DNA from: Akkermansia biwaensis | Lineage (GTDB): Bacteria; Verrucomicrobiota; Verrucomicrobiia; Verrucomicrobiales; Akkermansiaceae | Reading direction: 5' to 3' | Assembly (NCBI RefSeq): GCF_026072915.1 | Contig: NZ_AP025943.1 | Coordinates: 1,550,001 to 1,614,000 of the forward strand | DNA: 64,000 bases | In this document: positions 26,948-36,079 of the stretch, in pieces | Layout: the number at the start of each line of letters is the position of its first letter | How positions within the stretch are numbered: the stretch's first letter is position 1 | The notes under the pieces: generated by a model | Database searches by the model: none | What the model saw: the letters and a program-made list of their open reading frames with translations, nothing else | Told to the model about the DNA's origin: nothing | Made by a program: the position numbers and the translations under genes

Positions 26948-27052
26948 ATGGGATCGCTCAAAAAACGCCGTAAAGCAAAAATCAACAAGCATAAGCGCAG
27001 CAAGCGCATGCGTCAGAACCGTCACAAGAAGCGTTTGCGTTACAAGTCCTAA
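26948..27052 (+). CDS. tiny basic ribosomal-type protein (AURKAIP1/COX24 domain, bS22/mS38-like)
   Basis: A 34-residue, extremely basic protein starting MGSLKKRRKAKINKHKRSKR and ending RLRYKS. The pattern KKRRxKINKHKxxKRxRxxRHKKR matches the short COX24/AURKAIP1 domain, known in mitochondria as small-subunit protein mS38 and found as a free-standing small protein in several bacterial phyla, where it is thought to sit near the decoding centre of the 30S subunit. It begins 40 bases after hisG in the same direction and is followed by a terminator. The length is below typical gene-finder cut-offs. The codon pattern (almost all Lys/Arg with no stop) and the terminator support it. Confidence 0.85.
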   Translation: MGSLKKRRKAKINKHKRSKRMRQNRHKKRLRYKS

Positions 27053-27107
27053 GGTTTGTGCGCTTCGCTGCTCAAACTGGCAGTCAATCCGATTTCCGGA
27101 AAATCCC

Positions 27108-27142
27108 GGCGTCCTCCGTATCACGGAAGGGCGCCGTTTTTC
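27108..27142 (+). terminator. rho-independent terminator
   Basis: An imperfect stem GGCGTCCTCCGT / ACGGAAGGGCGCC around loop ATC, followed by GTTTTTCTTTT. It lies 55 bases after the small ribosomal-type gene and separates the housekeeping block from the AT-rich cassette. Confidence 0.75.
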
Positions 27143-27200
27143 TTTTGGACGGCTTCACGGCAACAATTTGATTTTATTTTGCTAATTTAAAGCATATGTA

Positions 27201-27227
27201 TTGACATTTAGGATTTATTTGTAATAA
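27201..27227 (+). promoter_or_regulatory. candidate promoter of the exported four-gene cassette
   Basis: TTGACA (27201-27206) with TAATAA (27222-27227) after 15 bases, in a strongly AT-rich stretch. The start codon GTG follows at 27235, again too close for a normal leader. Confidence 0.4.
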
Positions 27228-27234
27228 ATAGAAT

Positions 27235-29709
27235 GTGTATTTAATAAGTAAAAAAATAACAACATCTGTCTTTGCCGGAGCCTTGTGTTTTTGTTACTTG
27301 CTAGCGGTTGCTTTAGGGAGGGATATTCCGCCGTGTCCCAATGCTTTTGTTATGGCCGCGCTGTACAGCAGGTCAGGAGATCTGTGGGTGGCGACGGAGG
27401 GGGAGGGACTGTTGAAACTTTCTCATGATTCGGATCATTGGGAAAAACAAAAGGGAAATGGTCTGCCGCGGACGGTCAATTTTCTTTCTTTGGTGGAAGA
27501 CCGGCAGGGGCGTATTTGGGCCGGTACGGATAATCAGGGCGTGGCCGTCTGGAATGGAGAAAGCTGGATGCAGTATAATCAGAACAATGCCTTGCTGGGT
27601 GAGCGTGTTCCGGCTCTGGCGGTATCTCCCTTGAATGGTGATGTAGCCATAGCTACGTCCGGAGGATTGACCATTTATTCCGCTGAAACGGAAGAATGGA
27701 AGGACTTCACACGTGCCAACGGCTTGCCGGAGGATCAGATCGTATCATTGTCCTTCAATGAGCAGGGTGGGCTGTGGGCTGCTTTTTTGACAAACGGCAT
27801 AGGGTATGCATCCCCTGCTTCCCGATATTCGGATTGGAAAATGGTACAGACAAAGTTTTATTGGGATAAGGAGCAGCGTATTCGCCAACCTGTGGAAGCG
27901 CGTGGAAAAGGACTGCCTTCCAACTTTAGTAATGCCGTTTGCGCAGCAGGTGGATCTGTGTGGGTGGGAACGATTGCCGGTCTTGGCTATGGAAGGAGCC
28001 TGCATGACTGGAATTTTTTAAGAGGCCGTGACTATAAAAGAAAAAATGCTGGCCTCTGGCTGGACACAGGGGACAAGCGCAAAAACAGGAGAGCGGGTTC
28101 TTTATCTGATTCCTCGTTGCTACCGGAAGACTACGTCACTTGTTTTTATCCGGTTCCCGGAGGAATGTGGGTTGGATTCCGTGAATCGGGGGCCTGTTTT
28201 GTTCGGACACCGTCCCTGACGATTCGTGAAGTGGATTTAAAGAAAGAAGTAGAAGAAAAGGCCCCTATTTATACGACCTGCTTCGTAGTGCTGCCGGGTG
28301 GAGAATTGTATGCGGGAACACACGGACACGGTTTGGTCAAGGCAGGGAAAACGGCCGTGAGACCTTCACCGGCATCTGGGAGGATAACCTCCGCGGATCA
28401 TCCGCGCCCACCGCTTCTCCCGGCAATGCGGCAGATGGCAAGTCTGCCTGCCGGTCGCACGAGTCTGTCTCCAGAAGAAAAATTCGATACCTGCTACTGG
28501 TATGAGGATTGGGCCACGCAGGGAGATTGGTGCGGGCGTTACGGACAGGGGTACGCCCTGTTGTGTGCGGCTAATTCTCCTATAGGTGATATAGAGTATT
28601 CTTTTGATCCATCCTATGGATGCTTGCCAGTCCGGGGGCCGCATGCAAACGCAACATGGTTGAAAGGCGCTGTTACTTATATAAATGAACCCGGAATGCG
28701 TAGCATCCTGTATTGTCCGGAGAGTACTACAAGAACGCTGGCTTCATGGGGAGATGGTGGGGAAGATTATCCTTCCACTTTTGATGGTCCCGATTTGGGC
28801 GCCATTGTTACTGTTCCCGAAGGGAGACACCTTTTATCTCTTTATTTTTATGATCCCACTCCGCTTGCGGAGTACGATCTCCGCAATGGGATGCGGGATT
28901 ATCTCATTGAAGTACGCAAAATGACTTCGGATTTCAACCTGGATATGGCTACAGGAAACGCGAAGTTGGAGAAAGGCCGGAATCCTCTTCAGTATTTGAT
29001 GGAGGCTTTGACTACAACCAGCAGTATGCCCGTCCAGGCCAGGGGCCGTGTTAAGTCCTTTTCAGGAGGCGGAGTTTACAAGAATTTTATTCTGGATGGA
29101 AAAGGATGTTATTACATCCGACTGGTTAGGAATTATTCCGTCAATACAACGATCAACGGTATTTTTCTTTCTTCTCTGGATGAAACAAAAAAAGCTTGGA
29201 TACGTTATAATAGCATTGGGAAGATGTCTGTCCCCTACGGTTTAAAGGCTCCTTATCCACCTTCTTTGAAAGAACAAGATTTGCACAAGTTGCCTGAAAC
29301 TCTATTAGCAAGCTGGGCGGCAAGCCAGGATGTGGCCAGGAAAAACCTTCTTGAAATTTGGGAGAGCCGGAGGCAAGGAATTTATATTTATCGCCATTTG
29401 TTGACTTTAGGTGGTTTGGATCATGTTAAAATGAACTGGCGCTGGCATTTGAAGATATGGAATGACAGGGATAAAAATTATTTTAAAAGGCAGATGGAGA
29501 ACGCGTGGGAGAGCCTGCAGGATTGTTTCGTCTTCTATCGTTCAAATGAATGGTCCCATTACGCACCTGAGACTACGATTCCTTTTTCCATTGAAGAAGT
29601 GGAAAAAATGCAAAGAAATAACATTGATTGGAAGCAGTACCGTGCCGATTCTGCACTTAAGCCGGAAGTGAGCGTTGAAGAAATGAAAAAATGGTTAAAA
29701 GAACATTAA
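27235..29709 (+). CDS. exported beta-propeller protein with galactose-binding-like domain (cassette gene A)
   Basis: An 824-residue secreted protein with a signal peptide (about residues 1-29, cut near LAVALG). Residues ~35-370 contain about seven blades of the two-component-regulator propeller type, each with a G-x-h-W-x-x-T-x-x-x-G-h core: DLWVATEGEGLLKLS, RIWAGTDNQGVAVWN, SVWVGTIAGLGYGRS, ELYAGTHGHGLVKAG. A second domain (about 415-560) holds DWATQGDWCGRYGQGYALLC, the TQGxWxGxYG pattern I associate with galactose-binding-like folds. The C-terminal ~200 residues are helical and Trp/Lys-rich. No kinase or membrane anchor follows, so it is not a hybrid sensor. Start is GTG. It overlaps the next gene by 19 bases. 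Function unknown. Confidence 0.8.
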   Translation: MYLISKKITTSVFAGALCFCYLLAVALGRDIPPCPNAFVMAALYSRSGDLWVATEGEGLLKLSHDSDHWEKQKGNGLPRTVNFLSLVEDRQGRIWAGTDNQGVAVWNGESWMQYNQNNALLGERVPALAVSPLNGDVAIATSGGLTIYSAETEEWKDFTRANGLPEDQIVSLSFNEQGGLWAAFLTNGIGYASPASRYSDWKMVQTKFYWDKEQRIRQPVEARGKGLPSNFSNAVCAAGGSVWVGTIAGLGYGRSLHDWNFLRGRDYKRKNAGLWLDTGDKRKNRRAGSLSDSSLLPEDYVTCFYPVPGGMWVGFRESGACFVRTPSLTIREVDLKKEVEEKAPIYTTCFVVLPGGELYAGTHGHGLVKAGKTAVRPSPASGRITSADHPRPPLLPAMRQMASLPAGRTSLSPEEKFDTCYWYEDWATQGDWCGRYGQGYALLCAANSPIGDIEYSFDPSYGCLPVRGPHANATWLKGAVTYINEPGMRSILYCPESTTRTLASWGDGGEDYPSTFDGPDLGAIVTVPEGRHLLSLYFYDPTPLAEYDLRNGMRDYLIEVRKMTSDFNLDMATGNAKLEKGRNPLQYLMEALTTTSSMPVQARGRVKSFSGGGVYKNFILDGKGCYYIRLVRNYSVNTTINGIFLSSLDETKKAWIRYNSIGKMSVPYGLKAPYPPSLKEQDLHKLPETLLASWAASQDVARKNLLEIWESRRQGIYIYRHLLTLGGLDHVKMNWRWHLKIWNDRDKNYFKRQMENAWESLQDCFVFYRSNEWSHYAPETTIPFSIEEVEKMQRNNIDWKQYRADSALKPEVSVEEMKKWLKEH

Positions 29710-31160
29710 AAATGACTTTGAGACAATTATTGCCGCTGACATGCTGTTTATTTTCTGCACAAGTTTTTGGTGCAGATGGAATATATGAATTTAAGGTAAA
29801 GATAGTTCCTGAAGAACTTGGTGAGTCTCAAATGACGCCGGATGGGGAAACCTTAATTGTGGGACGATGCGAAAATGATTCATCAACAGAAAATTTTTCA
29901 TTGAAGGCGATAACACAATTCAAACCCAACAATTCCGGATATGAAGAAATGATCAGGCCTCCACAGAGAACGTATGAATGGAAATCTGGAGGAGATGTTG
30001 ATATTCGGGATGAAAATAAGAAGATTGCAAAATTTGAGACAACTGAGAAAACATGGGGAAATGAATTTGAAGTTGAGGTTAAAGTTCAAACAATTATTGT
30101 GGGAGGGAAGAAAATACGTATTCCTGGGCAAGCCAAACAGAAAGCCATTGCTCCCAAGATAACATTGAAATCAGCCGTATTTAGTGAAACGGGAGGGGGA
30201 AGCGGCTTCAAAATATTGGATACATTCCGAGGGAAGCCAGTATCAACCCCTGAATTTATTAAAGATGACGAAAATGAGGAAAAAGAACAACCTCCAATAG
30301 GTTTTTATGCAGGTAGAAAAATCTCTTACATTCCTGAATTTGAAGTTTTGCCGCAAACCATAGAAACCTTGGTGGCGTGGTGTGAAGGGAACATATTGGA
30401 AACAGAAAAAAAAGAATTTTCCGTCAAAGGAGGGAAGGCTAGGGATAAGGTAGAAGGAAAAAAAGTTCCTCCACAAAAATGCCATCGTGGGCCTGAAGAC
30501 CCATTTGACCAGAATGTATGGAAATTTAAAATATATGATGTGGAATTATCACTGGAAGAAAAAATGGATATTTCCTATTATGTATTATTGAATGAAGGAA
30601 ATAGTCAGGACAAACCGTGGAAAAATTTACTGAAAGCGGCATTTGACAAATGGGAAATTGGGGGCGCTGAAAACAATAACGAATTGATGGATAAATTGAG
30701 TGGAGGAATCTCTCAGAGTTCAACATATCATGATGGCTGGAATCCCAAGGAAAATAAACGGACTTCTCTTTATATAGATCAGCAGCAATCTCCCATGCCG
30801 TTGTCCATAAGCAAGATGGTAGATGCTTTTTGCAATAGTAATGCAGAGATTATTTGTATAGAGGCCGCAGGATTGATGGAATATGCAGCCGGTGTATTGG
30901 GAAATGGAGGCGTTATCACCAAAGGTGTAAATTGGAAGGAGACAGGCCAGGTTCGTAACCCTGTAACGGGTCAATTGGAGGACAAGACTTGGTGGGATGG
31001 ACATGCTTATTGTATTTTTGAAAGTCATGTTCATGATCCTGTTCCGAGGGGAGGCGGTCCAACAAATATGAATGAAAATAACTATATTGATCAAAAACTA
31101 AAGGATGGAAAACGAAGTGATTTCACTGATCCAGATCTCCGAAGCTTTGAATTTAAATAG
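29691..31160 (+). CDS. exported transglutaminase-like protein (cassette gene B)
   Basis: A 489-residue exported protein. The first ~340 residues are beta-rich, Lys/Glu-rich and resemble no family I know. The C-terminus carries what reads as a transglutaminase-like triad: Cys389 at the head of a helix (ICIEAAGLMEYAAGVLG), His438 in WWDGHAYCIFES and Asp449 in HVHDP. This matches the C...HA(x)n-D-P spacing of transglutaminase-like cysteine enzymes. It could be a protease, amidase or cross-linking enzyme. An in-frame ATG at 29712 (MTLRQLLPLTCCLFSAQVFG) gives a tidier signal peptide and may be the true start. Very AT-rich: two 60-base lines I counted are 35% and 33% G+C. Confidence 0.75.
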   Translation: MVKRTLKMTLRQLLPLTCCLFSAQVFGADGIYEFKVKIVPEELGESQMTPDGETLIVGRCENDSSTENFSLKAITQFKPNNSGYEEMIRPPQRTYEWKSGGDVDIRDENKKIAKFETTEKTWGNEFEVEVKVQTIIVGGKKIRIPGQAKQKAIAPKITLKSAVFSETGGGSGFKILDTFRGKPVSTPEFIKDDENEEKEQPPIGFYAGRKISYIPEFEVLPQTIETLVAWCEGNILETEKKEFSVKGGKARDKVEGKKVPPQKCHRGPEDPFDQNVWKFKIYDVELSLEEKMDISYYVLLNEGNSQDKPWKNLLKAAFDKWEIGGAENNNELMDKLSGGISQSSTYHDGWNPKENKRTSLYIDQQQSPMPLSISKMVDAFCNSNAEIICIEAAGLMEYAAGVLGNGGVITKGVNWKETGQVRNPVTGQLEDKTWWDGHAYCIFESHVHDPVPRGGGPTNMNENNYIDQKLKDGKRSDFTDPDLRSFEFK

Positions 31161-31168
31161 ATGTAATA

Positions 31169-32578
31169 ATGATGATGAATTCCATGTGTCCGGCTAGTCG
31201 TTTCGGCCTATGTGTGATAGCATTTCTATGTATATTCTGTCAGGGTGCATATGGGCAATCAACGTTAAAGCCAGAGCCTCCTTTTGCCTTGGAGGATTAC
31301 TATCTGAACAAGATAGCCTGGAGAATTGAACCTGGCATGAAATGGGAAAAGGTTTCGCTGGATATCTCTCCTGAAGAAAGAAAAATCAGCCTTGGGAATT
31401 TATATGAGGAGATTGATATAGATGAAAAAGAATCTGTAGAAAAACCGCCGCATACGGGGAATATTTTCGGATTACGCTCCTCTCTTAACTATTATATCGT
31501 GGGGAACAAAGGAGATAAAATGTGGAGCGTCGTAGATTCATTCGGTGAAGTATATATGAAATTCACTATTTTTTATTCTCCTGACAGAATATACAGCCGA
31601 CAGGTAACGATGAAGAATTTCATGGAGATGGCGAGTCGTATGCCGCATGTACACCATGGACTGTTCATCTATCAGATACATGAAAACGGCTCAACGATGC
31701 TTGTCAGGAAGGATATGGTTCCCAGAAGTCTTTACTCTGTGGAGAGAGATGGCTACTCGTTATGGATAGATCCTTTTTCCTCTCTAAAATTGACGAATGA
31801 GGAAGCTATTCAGTTGACAGGAGAAATATTGGATGCCCTGGCTGGAAAGAGGAAATTTGGATTTTTCCCGACTCGAGCGCGTCATCTTGAAGCGATAAGC
31901 AAACTCGGTCCCCGGAAAAGGTCCATCCGGATGAGTCTTTTGAAAAGAGAAGCCAAATCGAAAATGGCTCCCGGGATTTGTGATGGCATAAACGGGAGAG
32001 GTTCAAAATTGATCAGAAAATTAAATACGATGGAAATCATCCGTCAAGCCGGTGCAAAGGAAAAAAGAGAGATCTTTCCAAACATCAGCAACGGCATAGG
32101 AACACTGGGCTGGATTCGGAAAAATATGGATGTTCCTTTTGAACCAAATGCCCGGAACGATGAGACGCATACTAACGGAATCAGTGGAAAGTTTACGATA
32201 AAACAGGAAGATCAGGAATACATTGTACATTACATGATAGCCCATTTGGGATCTCGAGCAGAAGCTTTGTGCTCCCTTTTTGCGATGCAGTGTAATCAAT
32301 ACGGACAGCGTGTTGATGTGGACCGGATCGCCGGCATGACCCGCGTGCATCCGGGACTGGTGGGGGATTATGATCTTTGTGTAAAGCCGATTTTGAATGA
32401 ATTGGGGATGCCGGTGGCCGATTCGGAGAATGCGTGGATTTGTTTTGTGCGTGGCAATACAGCAGTGATGTTGAAGAGTGAGAACATGAAAATGTCCGTG
32501 TTGCCTTTGGCTAAAATCATCGACAAAGCGTTGAAAAAAAATATTGAATTATACGAAACCCCGGAAGTAGTCCGGTAA
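31169..32578 (+). CDS. exported protein of unknown function (cassette gene C)
   Basis: A 469-residue protein with a signal peptide (FGLCVIAFLCIFCQGAYG, cut near residue 30) starting nine bases after gene B. Residues 60-250 are mixed alpha/beta with many Lys/Glu. Near the C-terminus, SRAEALCSLFAMQCNQYGQR followed by a segment ending ENAWICFVRGNTAVMLKS faintly recalls the Cys-helix/strand layout of papain-like C39 domains, but the catalytic His is not evident, so I do not assign it. Three ATGs in four codons at the start leave the exact start open. One 60-base line counted at 30% G+C, the most AT-rich gene in the window. Confidence 0.75.
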   Translation: MMMNSMCPASRFGLCVIAFLCIFCQGAYGQSTLKPEPPFALEDYYLNKIAWRIEPGMKWEKVSLDISPEERKISLGNLYEEIDIDEKESVEKPPHTGNIFGLRSSLNYYIVGNKGDKMWSVVDSFGEVYMKFTIFYSPDRIYSRQVTMKNFMEMASRMPHVHHGLFIYQIHENGSTMLVRKDMVPRSLYSVERDGYSLWIDPFSSLKLTNEEAIQLTGEILDALAGKRKFGFFPTRARHLEAISKLGPRKRSIRMSLLKREAKSKMAPGICDGINGRGSKLIRKLNTMEIIRQAGAKEKREIFPNISNGIGTLGWIRKNMDVPFEPNARNDETHTNGISGKFTIKQEDQEYIVHYMIAHLGSRAEALCSLFAMQCNQYGQRVDVDRIAGMTRVHPGLVGDYDLCVKPILNELGMPVADSENAWICFVRGNTAVMLKSENMKMSVLPLAKIIDKALKKNIELYETPEVVR

Positions 32579-32626
32579 TATTCTTGTAAAAATATTGGGA
32601 ATGTTATTGTCACATAAAGATTAAAT

Positions 32627-34375
32627 ATGTTTAATTTTTTATTATTATTCCTGATTTTTTCATGGACATTGCAGGCCGGCAGCTTACCTCTTCAGCGTCT
32701 GGCATGGCAGATGGAGGGTGGAGATGTGCGGAGTATTGCCGGGCTGTGCCGGGAATATGTTCAAAAGAAACTGGAGGCGGAAAAAACGTTTTCCTTGGAA
32801 TCCCTGTTGAAGGACCCGGAACTGGCGCAGGCTTGCCATATGGCCCATTTCTTTGCGTTGGTCGGGAAGGAGAGGACTTATATCCTTCATGAATTGAAGG
32901 ACAGGGAATTCGTGAAATGGCTGCTGGATCATCCGGAGGCGTTTGAAAAATTGGCGTTTGCCAGGGCATCGGGAAAGGATACGCTGGCTGTATTGAGAAG
33001 TATCTGGGTGAAGGAAGGGAAAGAACTTGCCGGGGTCGGTTTCAACATGGCATTGGGCGCGGCGCTGGCCTCCTCGTCCCGGGAACCGGAGGAGTGCGAA
33101 GCGCGGTATGATTTTTACAAAAAGTCTTTTGCGGAAAAGAAATTGTTTCCGCAGTTCATTACACTGGAGCCGTGGGAATTTGGTATTCTTTTCCAGGGCA
33201 GGGAAAGTATTGAAGAACTTGCCTGGGCTCAGGAATATTCGTCCCGGAAAAAAACTTTTAAAGCTCAGAATGCCGGGTATGCGGCTTGTTCTTTTATTCC
33301 TTACCGGATGAAGAACAAACAGGGGGTCAGCGTACATGCCGGTGGAGCGTTTTACGATCATAAACCTGTTTCTTTGCAGATTTACGTGGAATATGGAGGA
33401 GTATGCGGTGCCGTTTCCAAAGGGGCTGCCGGGTTTGTGAAGGCAAAGGGAATTCCTTCCTACACGATCGGCCAGCCGGGGCATTGCGCTTTTGTGTGGA
33501 AGGGAATGGATGGAGAATGGAAAATAGGGAATAATATTTATGGATGGATATGGTCGGAGGGCGGTTCCGGGGGACCGTGGAAGGGTGCCGTTTCCACGAT
33601 TACGGAATTGCCTCGTTTTTGGAAGGGGGAGAATGCCTCCTCCTCCAATTTATGTTACTATTTGTCTCTTCTGGCTGCCGATTCTCGGAAGTCCGAAGTA
33701 TTGTTGGAAGAGGCGTTGAAGCGAAATCCTTCCAATTATTCCGCATGGCAGGCTTTAATGAGGAAGAAAGGACGTCTGGGAGAGAAAGACAAGCTGGCTT
33801 TGTTGGAACAGTTTAAGAAAGCTTTTCCCGGTAATCCCACCCTGTGGGAGTATTTTGTGAAGAGGGAACTGGGGATTGATTGGAAAAAGGCGAATGGTTA
33901 TGCCGTCTATCCCCGATTGCTGGCGGAAAATGAATCATGGGATTCCGTAGATGCCTATATGCGCAATTTCTGTGCCTTGGCCCGGCAGGATATTCCGGAC
34001 ATGGCGGGAAAGCTGTCCTATGAAGTGAAGACCAAGAGAAGCTTTTTCAAAAACTGGCTGAAATTTTATCAACAGAACAAAGTGGACCGGAAGGTAAGAG
34101 TGCAGACATGCGCCGTGTTGGAAAAAGCGCTTCCCCACTTGCTGAGTCGTGAGAAAACGGCATTGCAGTTTCTTGGGTTTTATGGACAAGTGATTGACTT
34201 GTGGAAGGACAAGCAATTGTCGGCCCGGGCCGATGCATGTCTGACTGCATGGCTGAAGGAGGCCGACAAGCCCTCTCTTCGTAAGAAGATGGCGGAAATA
34301 GGGCTGAAAGCAGCTGACCATCTGGGCGATAAAAAAGCGCTGGTTCGTTATGCAGAGGCTCAGAATGGATATTGA
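32627..34375 (+). CDS. exported transglutaminase-like protein with helical repeats (cassette gene D)
   Basis: A 582-residue protein with an N-terminal hydrophobic signal (about 1-18). Residues 20-215 are helical. A central domain has Cys260 (VEYGGVCGAVSKGAAGFVK), His286 (IGQPGHCAFVW) and a polar residue in WKIGNNIYGW (Asn302), arranged like a transglutaminase-like cysteine active site. Residues 330-582 look like TPR-type helical repeats (LLEEALKRNPSNYSAWQALM). Unlike gene B, the Cys-to-His gap is only 26 residues, so it is a different branch. Base composition is closer to the chromosomal average (one line counted at 55% G+C) than genes B and C. Last gene of the cassette. Confidence 0.78.
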   Translation: MFNFLLLFLIFSWTLQAGSLPLQRLAWQMEGGDVRSIAGLCREYVQKKLEAEKTFSLESLLKDPELAQACHMAHFFALVGKERTYILHELKDREFVKWLLDHPEAFEKLAFARASGKDTLAVLRSIWVKEGKELAGVGFNMALGAALASSSREPEECEARYDFYKKSFAEKKLFPQFITLEPWEFGILFQGRESIEELAWAQEYSSRKKTFKAQNAGYAACSFIPYRMKNKQGVSVHAGGAFYDHKPVSLQIYVEYGGVCGAVSKGAAGFVKAKGIPSYTIGQPGHCAFVWKGMDGEWKIGNNIYGWIWSEGGSGGPWKGAVSTITELPRFWKGENASSSNLCYYLSLLAADSRKSEVLLEEALKRNPSNYSAWQALMRKKGRLGEKDKLALLEQFKKAFPGNPTLWEYFVKRELGIDWKKANGYAVYPRLLAENESWDSVDAYMRNFCALARQDIPDMAGKLSYEVKTKRSFFKNWLKFYQQNKVDRKVRVQTCAVLEKALPHLLSREKTALQFLGFYGQVIDLWKDKQLSARADACLTAWLKEADKPSLRKKMAEIGLKAADHLGDKKALVRYAEAQNGY

Positions 34376-34837
34376 ATAGCGATGCTACTTTCCATTTGCA
34401 CGGAAGAATCGTTTCTTCCGGACTAGTTCATCGTCGACGCGGTTTGAGATTGTCCAAACTTATATGGCCAATAGACTAGTGTATTAAAAAAGACTGCAAC
34501 CTGTGGAGAAGTACAGAAACAGCAGGATTTGGAAAAACAGTATCCGGATTATAAAATGATCCGAAGGGAAATCCGGATGTTCCATAAGGAATTTTTAGAG
34601 AGGGTGAATTTGAAAAAAGATGGGATAAATTGATCGCCAACTTTGATGTTCCTACTACATGAATGGATATAGAAAGTGCCATCAATGGAAAACCATCCAA
34701 TTGTTTCCTGGCGTAGAAGAGTAGAACTTGAACATGGGCCGCTTCCGTGAACCTTGAAGCCATTCCGCCGGGTTGGAGAGTATGTTTCTTCTCCCGGATT
34801 CAACAGTAACCATGTCTGGTTGCTCCACATCGGAATC
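34376..34837 (+). pseudogene. gap with a probable decayed gene remnant
   Basis: 462 bp without an intact gene. Between 34475 and 34633 the plus strand reads as a plausible protein end, EVQKQQDLEKQYPDYKM followed by IRREIRMFHKEFLERVN, closing at TGA, with no usable start before it. Short further pieces in other frames (MENHPIVSWRRRVELEHGPL to a stop at about 34754) suggest frameshifts. The AT-rich composition matches the preceding cassette, so this may be a degraded fifth gene or the scar of the insertion. It could also be chance. Confidence 0.3.
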
Positions 34838-36067
34838 TTATGCCTCTTTTCCTTTTCGGAACCGTTTCAGCGGAATGGTGATGGTGAAGGTGGTTTTCTG
34901 GTGGGGAACGCTGGTGACGGTGATGGTTCCGTCATGGGCTTCCACGGCTCGTTTGACGATGGAGAGGCCCAGTCCCGTTCCCTTGATTTCCGAGGAGTGA
35001 TGGGTTTCCACCCGGTAGAAACGGTTGAAGAGGAAGGGGAGGCTTTCCGCGGGAATGCCCACGCCCGTGTCCGTCACGGTGATGACGCAGGCGTCCGGCG
35101 CGAGGGAGGCGGCCACGGTGACGGAAAGGTCCGGCTCCGTGTTCTGCTTGAGGGCGTTTTCCACCAGGTTGAACAGGATTTGCGTCCAGTAGAAGGGGTC
35201 TCCGTACAGTTCCCATTTCGCGGGGATGTCCATGTGCAGGGCGGCCTGCTTTTTCTCCCGGATGGAGTCCAGCCGGGAGAAGACGTCGTCCGCGCAGGAG
35301 GTGAGGCGGAACCACTGCTCTTTCAGGATGGCCTTGTGGCCGGATTCCAGCTTGGAGATCATGAGCATGTCTTCAATGATGTTCATGAGCCGCTGGCTGT
35401 TCTGGTGCATGATGCCGATGAATTTGCGGGCCAGGGCCGGTCTTTCCTCCATGAGCTCGTCTTCCATCAGGTTTTCCAGGTATCCCACAATGATGGTGAG
35501 AGGCGTGCGCAGTTCGTGGGAGGCGTTGGCCACGAAGTCCCTCCTCATCTGGTTGGTGAGGTAGTTCTGCGTGACGTTGCGCAGCAGGATGCGCTTTTCC
35601 CTGATGGGGGTATCCGTGATGGCGCTGTCCAGATGCCATGCCGTGATGCCGTTCTGCACTCCGCCGGGGGAGTTGATGGCGCTGAGGGTGAATTCCTTGG
35701 TGACGGGACCGTCCGTGTCAAAGGCTTCCTGCACGTGGAGCAGAAGTTCCTGATTGCACACCAGGGAACCGACTTTGCGGCCTTCCAAGCGTTCTTCCTG
35801 AAAGAGTTCGCGCGCCAGCGTATTGGCCAGCACGATGTGTCCGGAAGGGCCGATGAGCAGGAAGGCCTCCCCCAGCGCTTCCAGAAAGCGCCGTTTGTCC
35901 GCAATGGCCTGTTCCTGGGCCTCTTCCCCGCGTTTCAACAGGCGCTGGGCGTCCCTCAGAGCCTTTTTCCTGGCTTTCATGGCTGACCGGCATGTCTGTA
36001 CCAGGTGCCAGTTCAGGTACAGGGAGGCCAGCAGCAGGAGGATGAGGATGTAGTCAACGGCCGACAT
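34838..36067 (-). CDS. sensor histidine kinase, PhoR-like
   Basis: A 409-residue membrane histidine kinase. One N-terminal transmembrane helix (about 5-22), a PAS domain (about 60-170, FLLIGPSGHIVLANTLAREL), the HisKA dimerisation helix with phospho-acceptor His184 in FVANASHELRTPLT, then a HATPase domain with N-box LVENALKQN, DTGVGIP and KGTGLGLSIVK. There is no large periplasmic sensor, as in PhoR. It follows the response regulator gene by 12 bases and is co-transcribed with it. By architecture it would be a phosphate-limitation sensor, but no pst or phoU genes lie nearby, so the signal is inferred. Confidence 0.9.
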   Translation of the reverse strand: MSAVDYILILLLLASLYLNWHLVQTCRSAMKARKKALRDAQRLLKRGEEAQEQAIADKRRFLEALGEAFLLIGPSGHIVLANTLARELFQEERLEGRKVGSLVCNQELLLHVQEAFDTDGPVTKEFTLSAINSPGGVQNGITAWHLDSAITDTPIREKRILLRNVTQNYLTNQMRRDFVANASHELRTPLTIIVGYLENLMEDELMEERPALARKFIGIMHQNSQRLMNIIEDMLMISKLESGHKAILKEQWFRLTSCADDVFSRLDSIREKKQAALHMDIPAKWELYGDPFYWTQILFNLVENALKQNTEPDLSVTVAASLAPDACVITVTDTGVGIPAESLPFLFNRFYRVETHHSSEIKGTGLGLSIVKRAVEAHDGTITVTSVPHQKTTFTITIPLKRFRKGKEA

Positions 36068-36079
36068 GGCGTGAAGACG

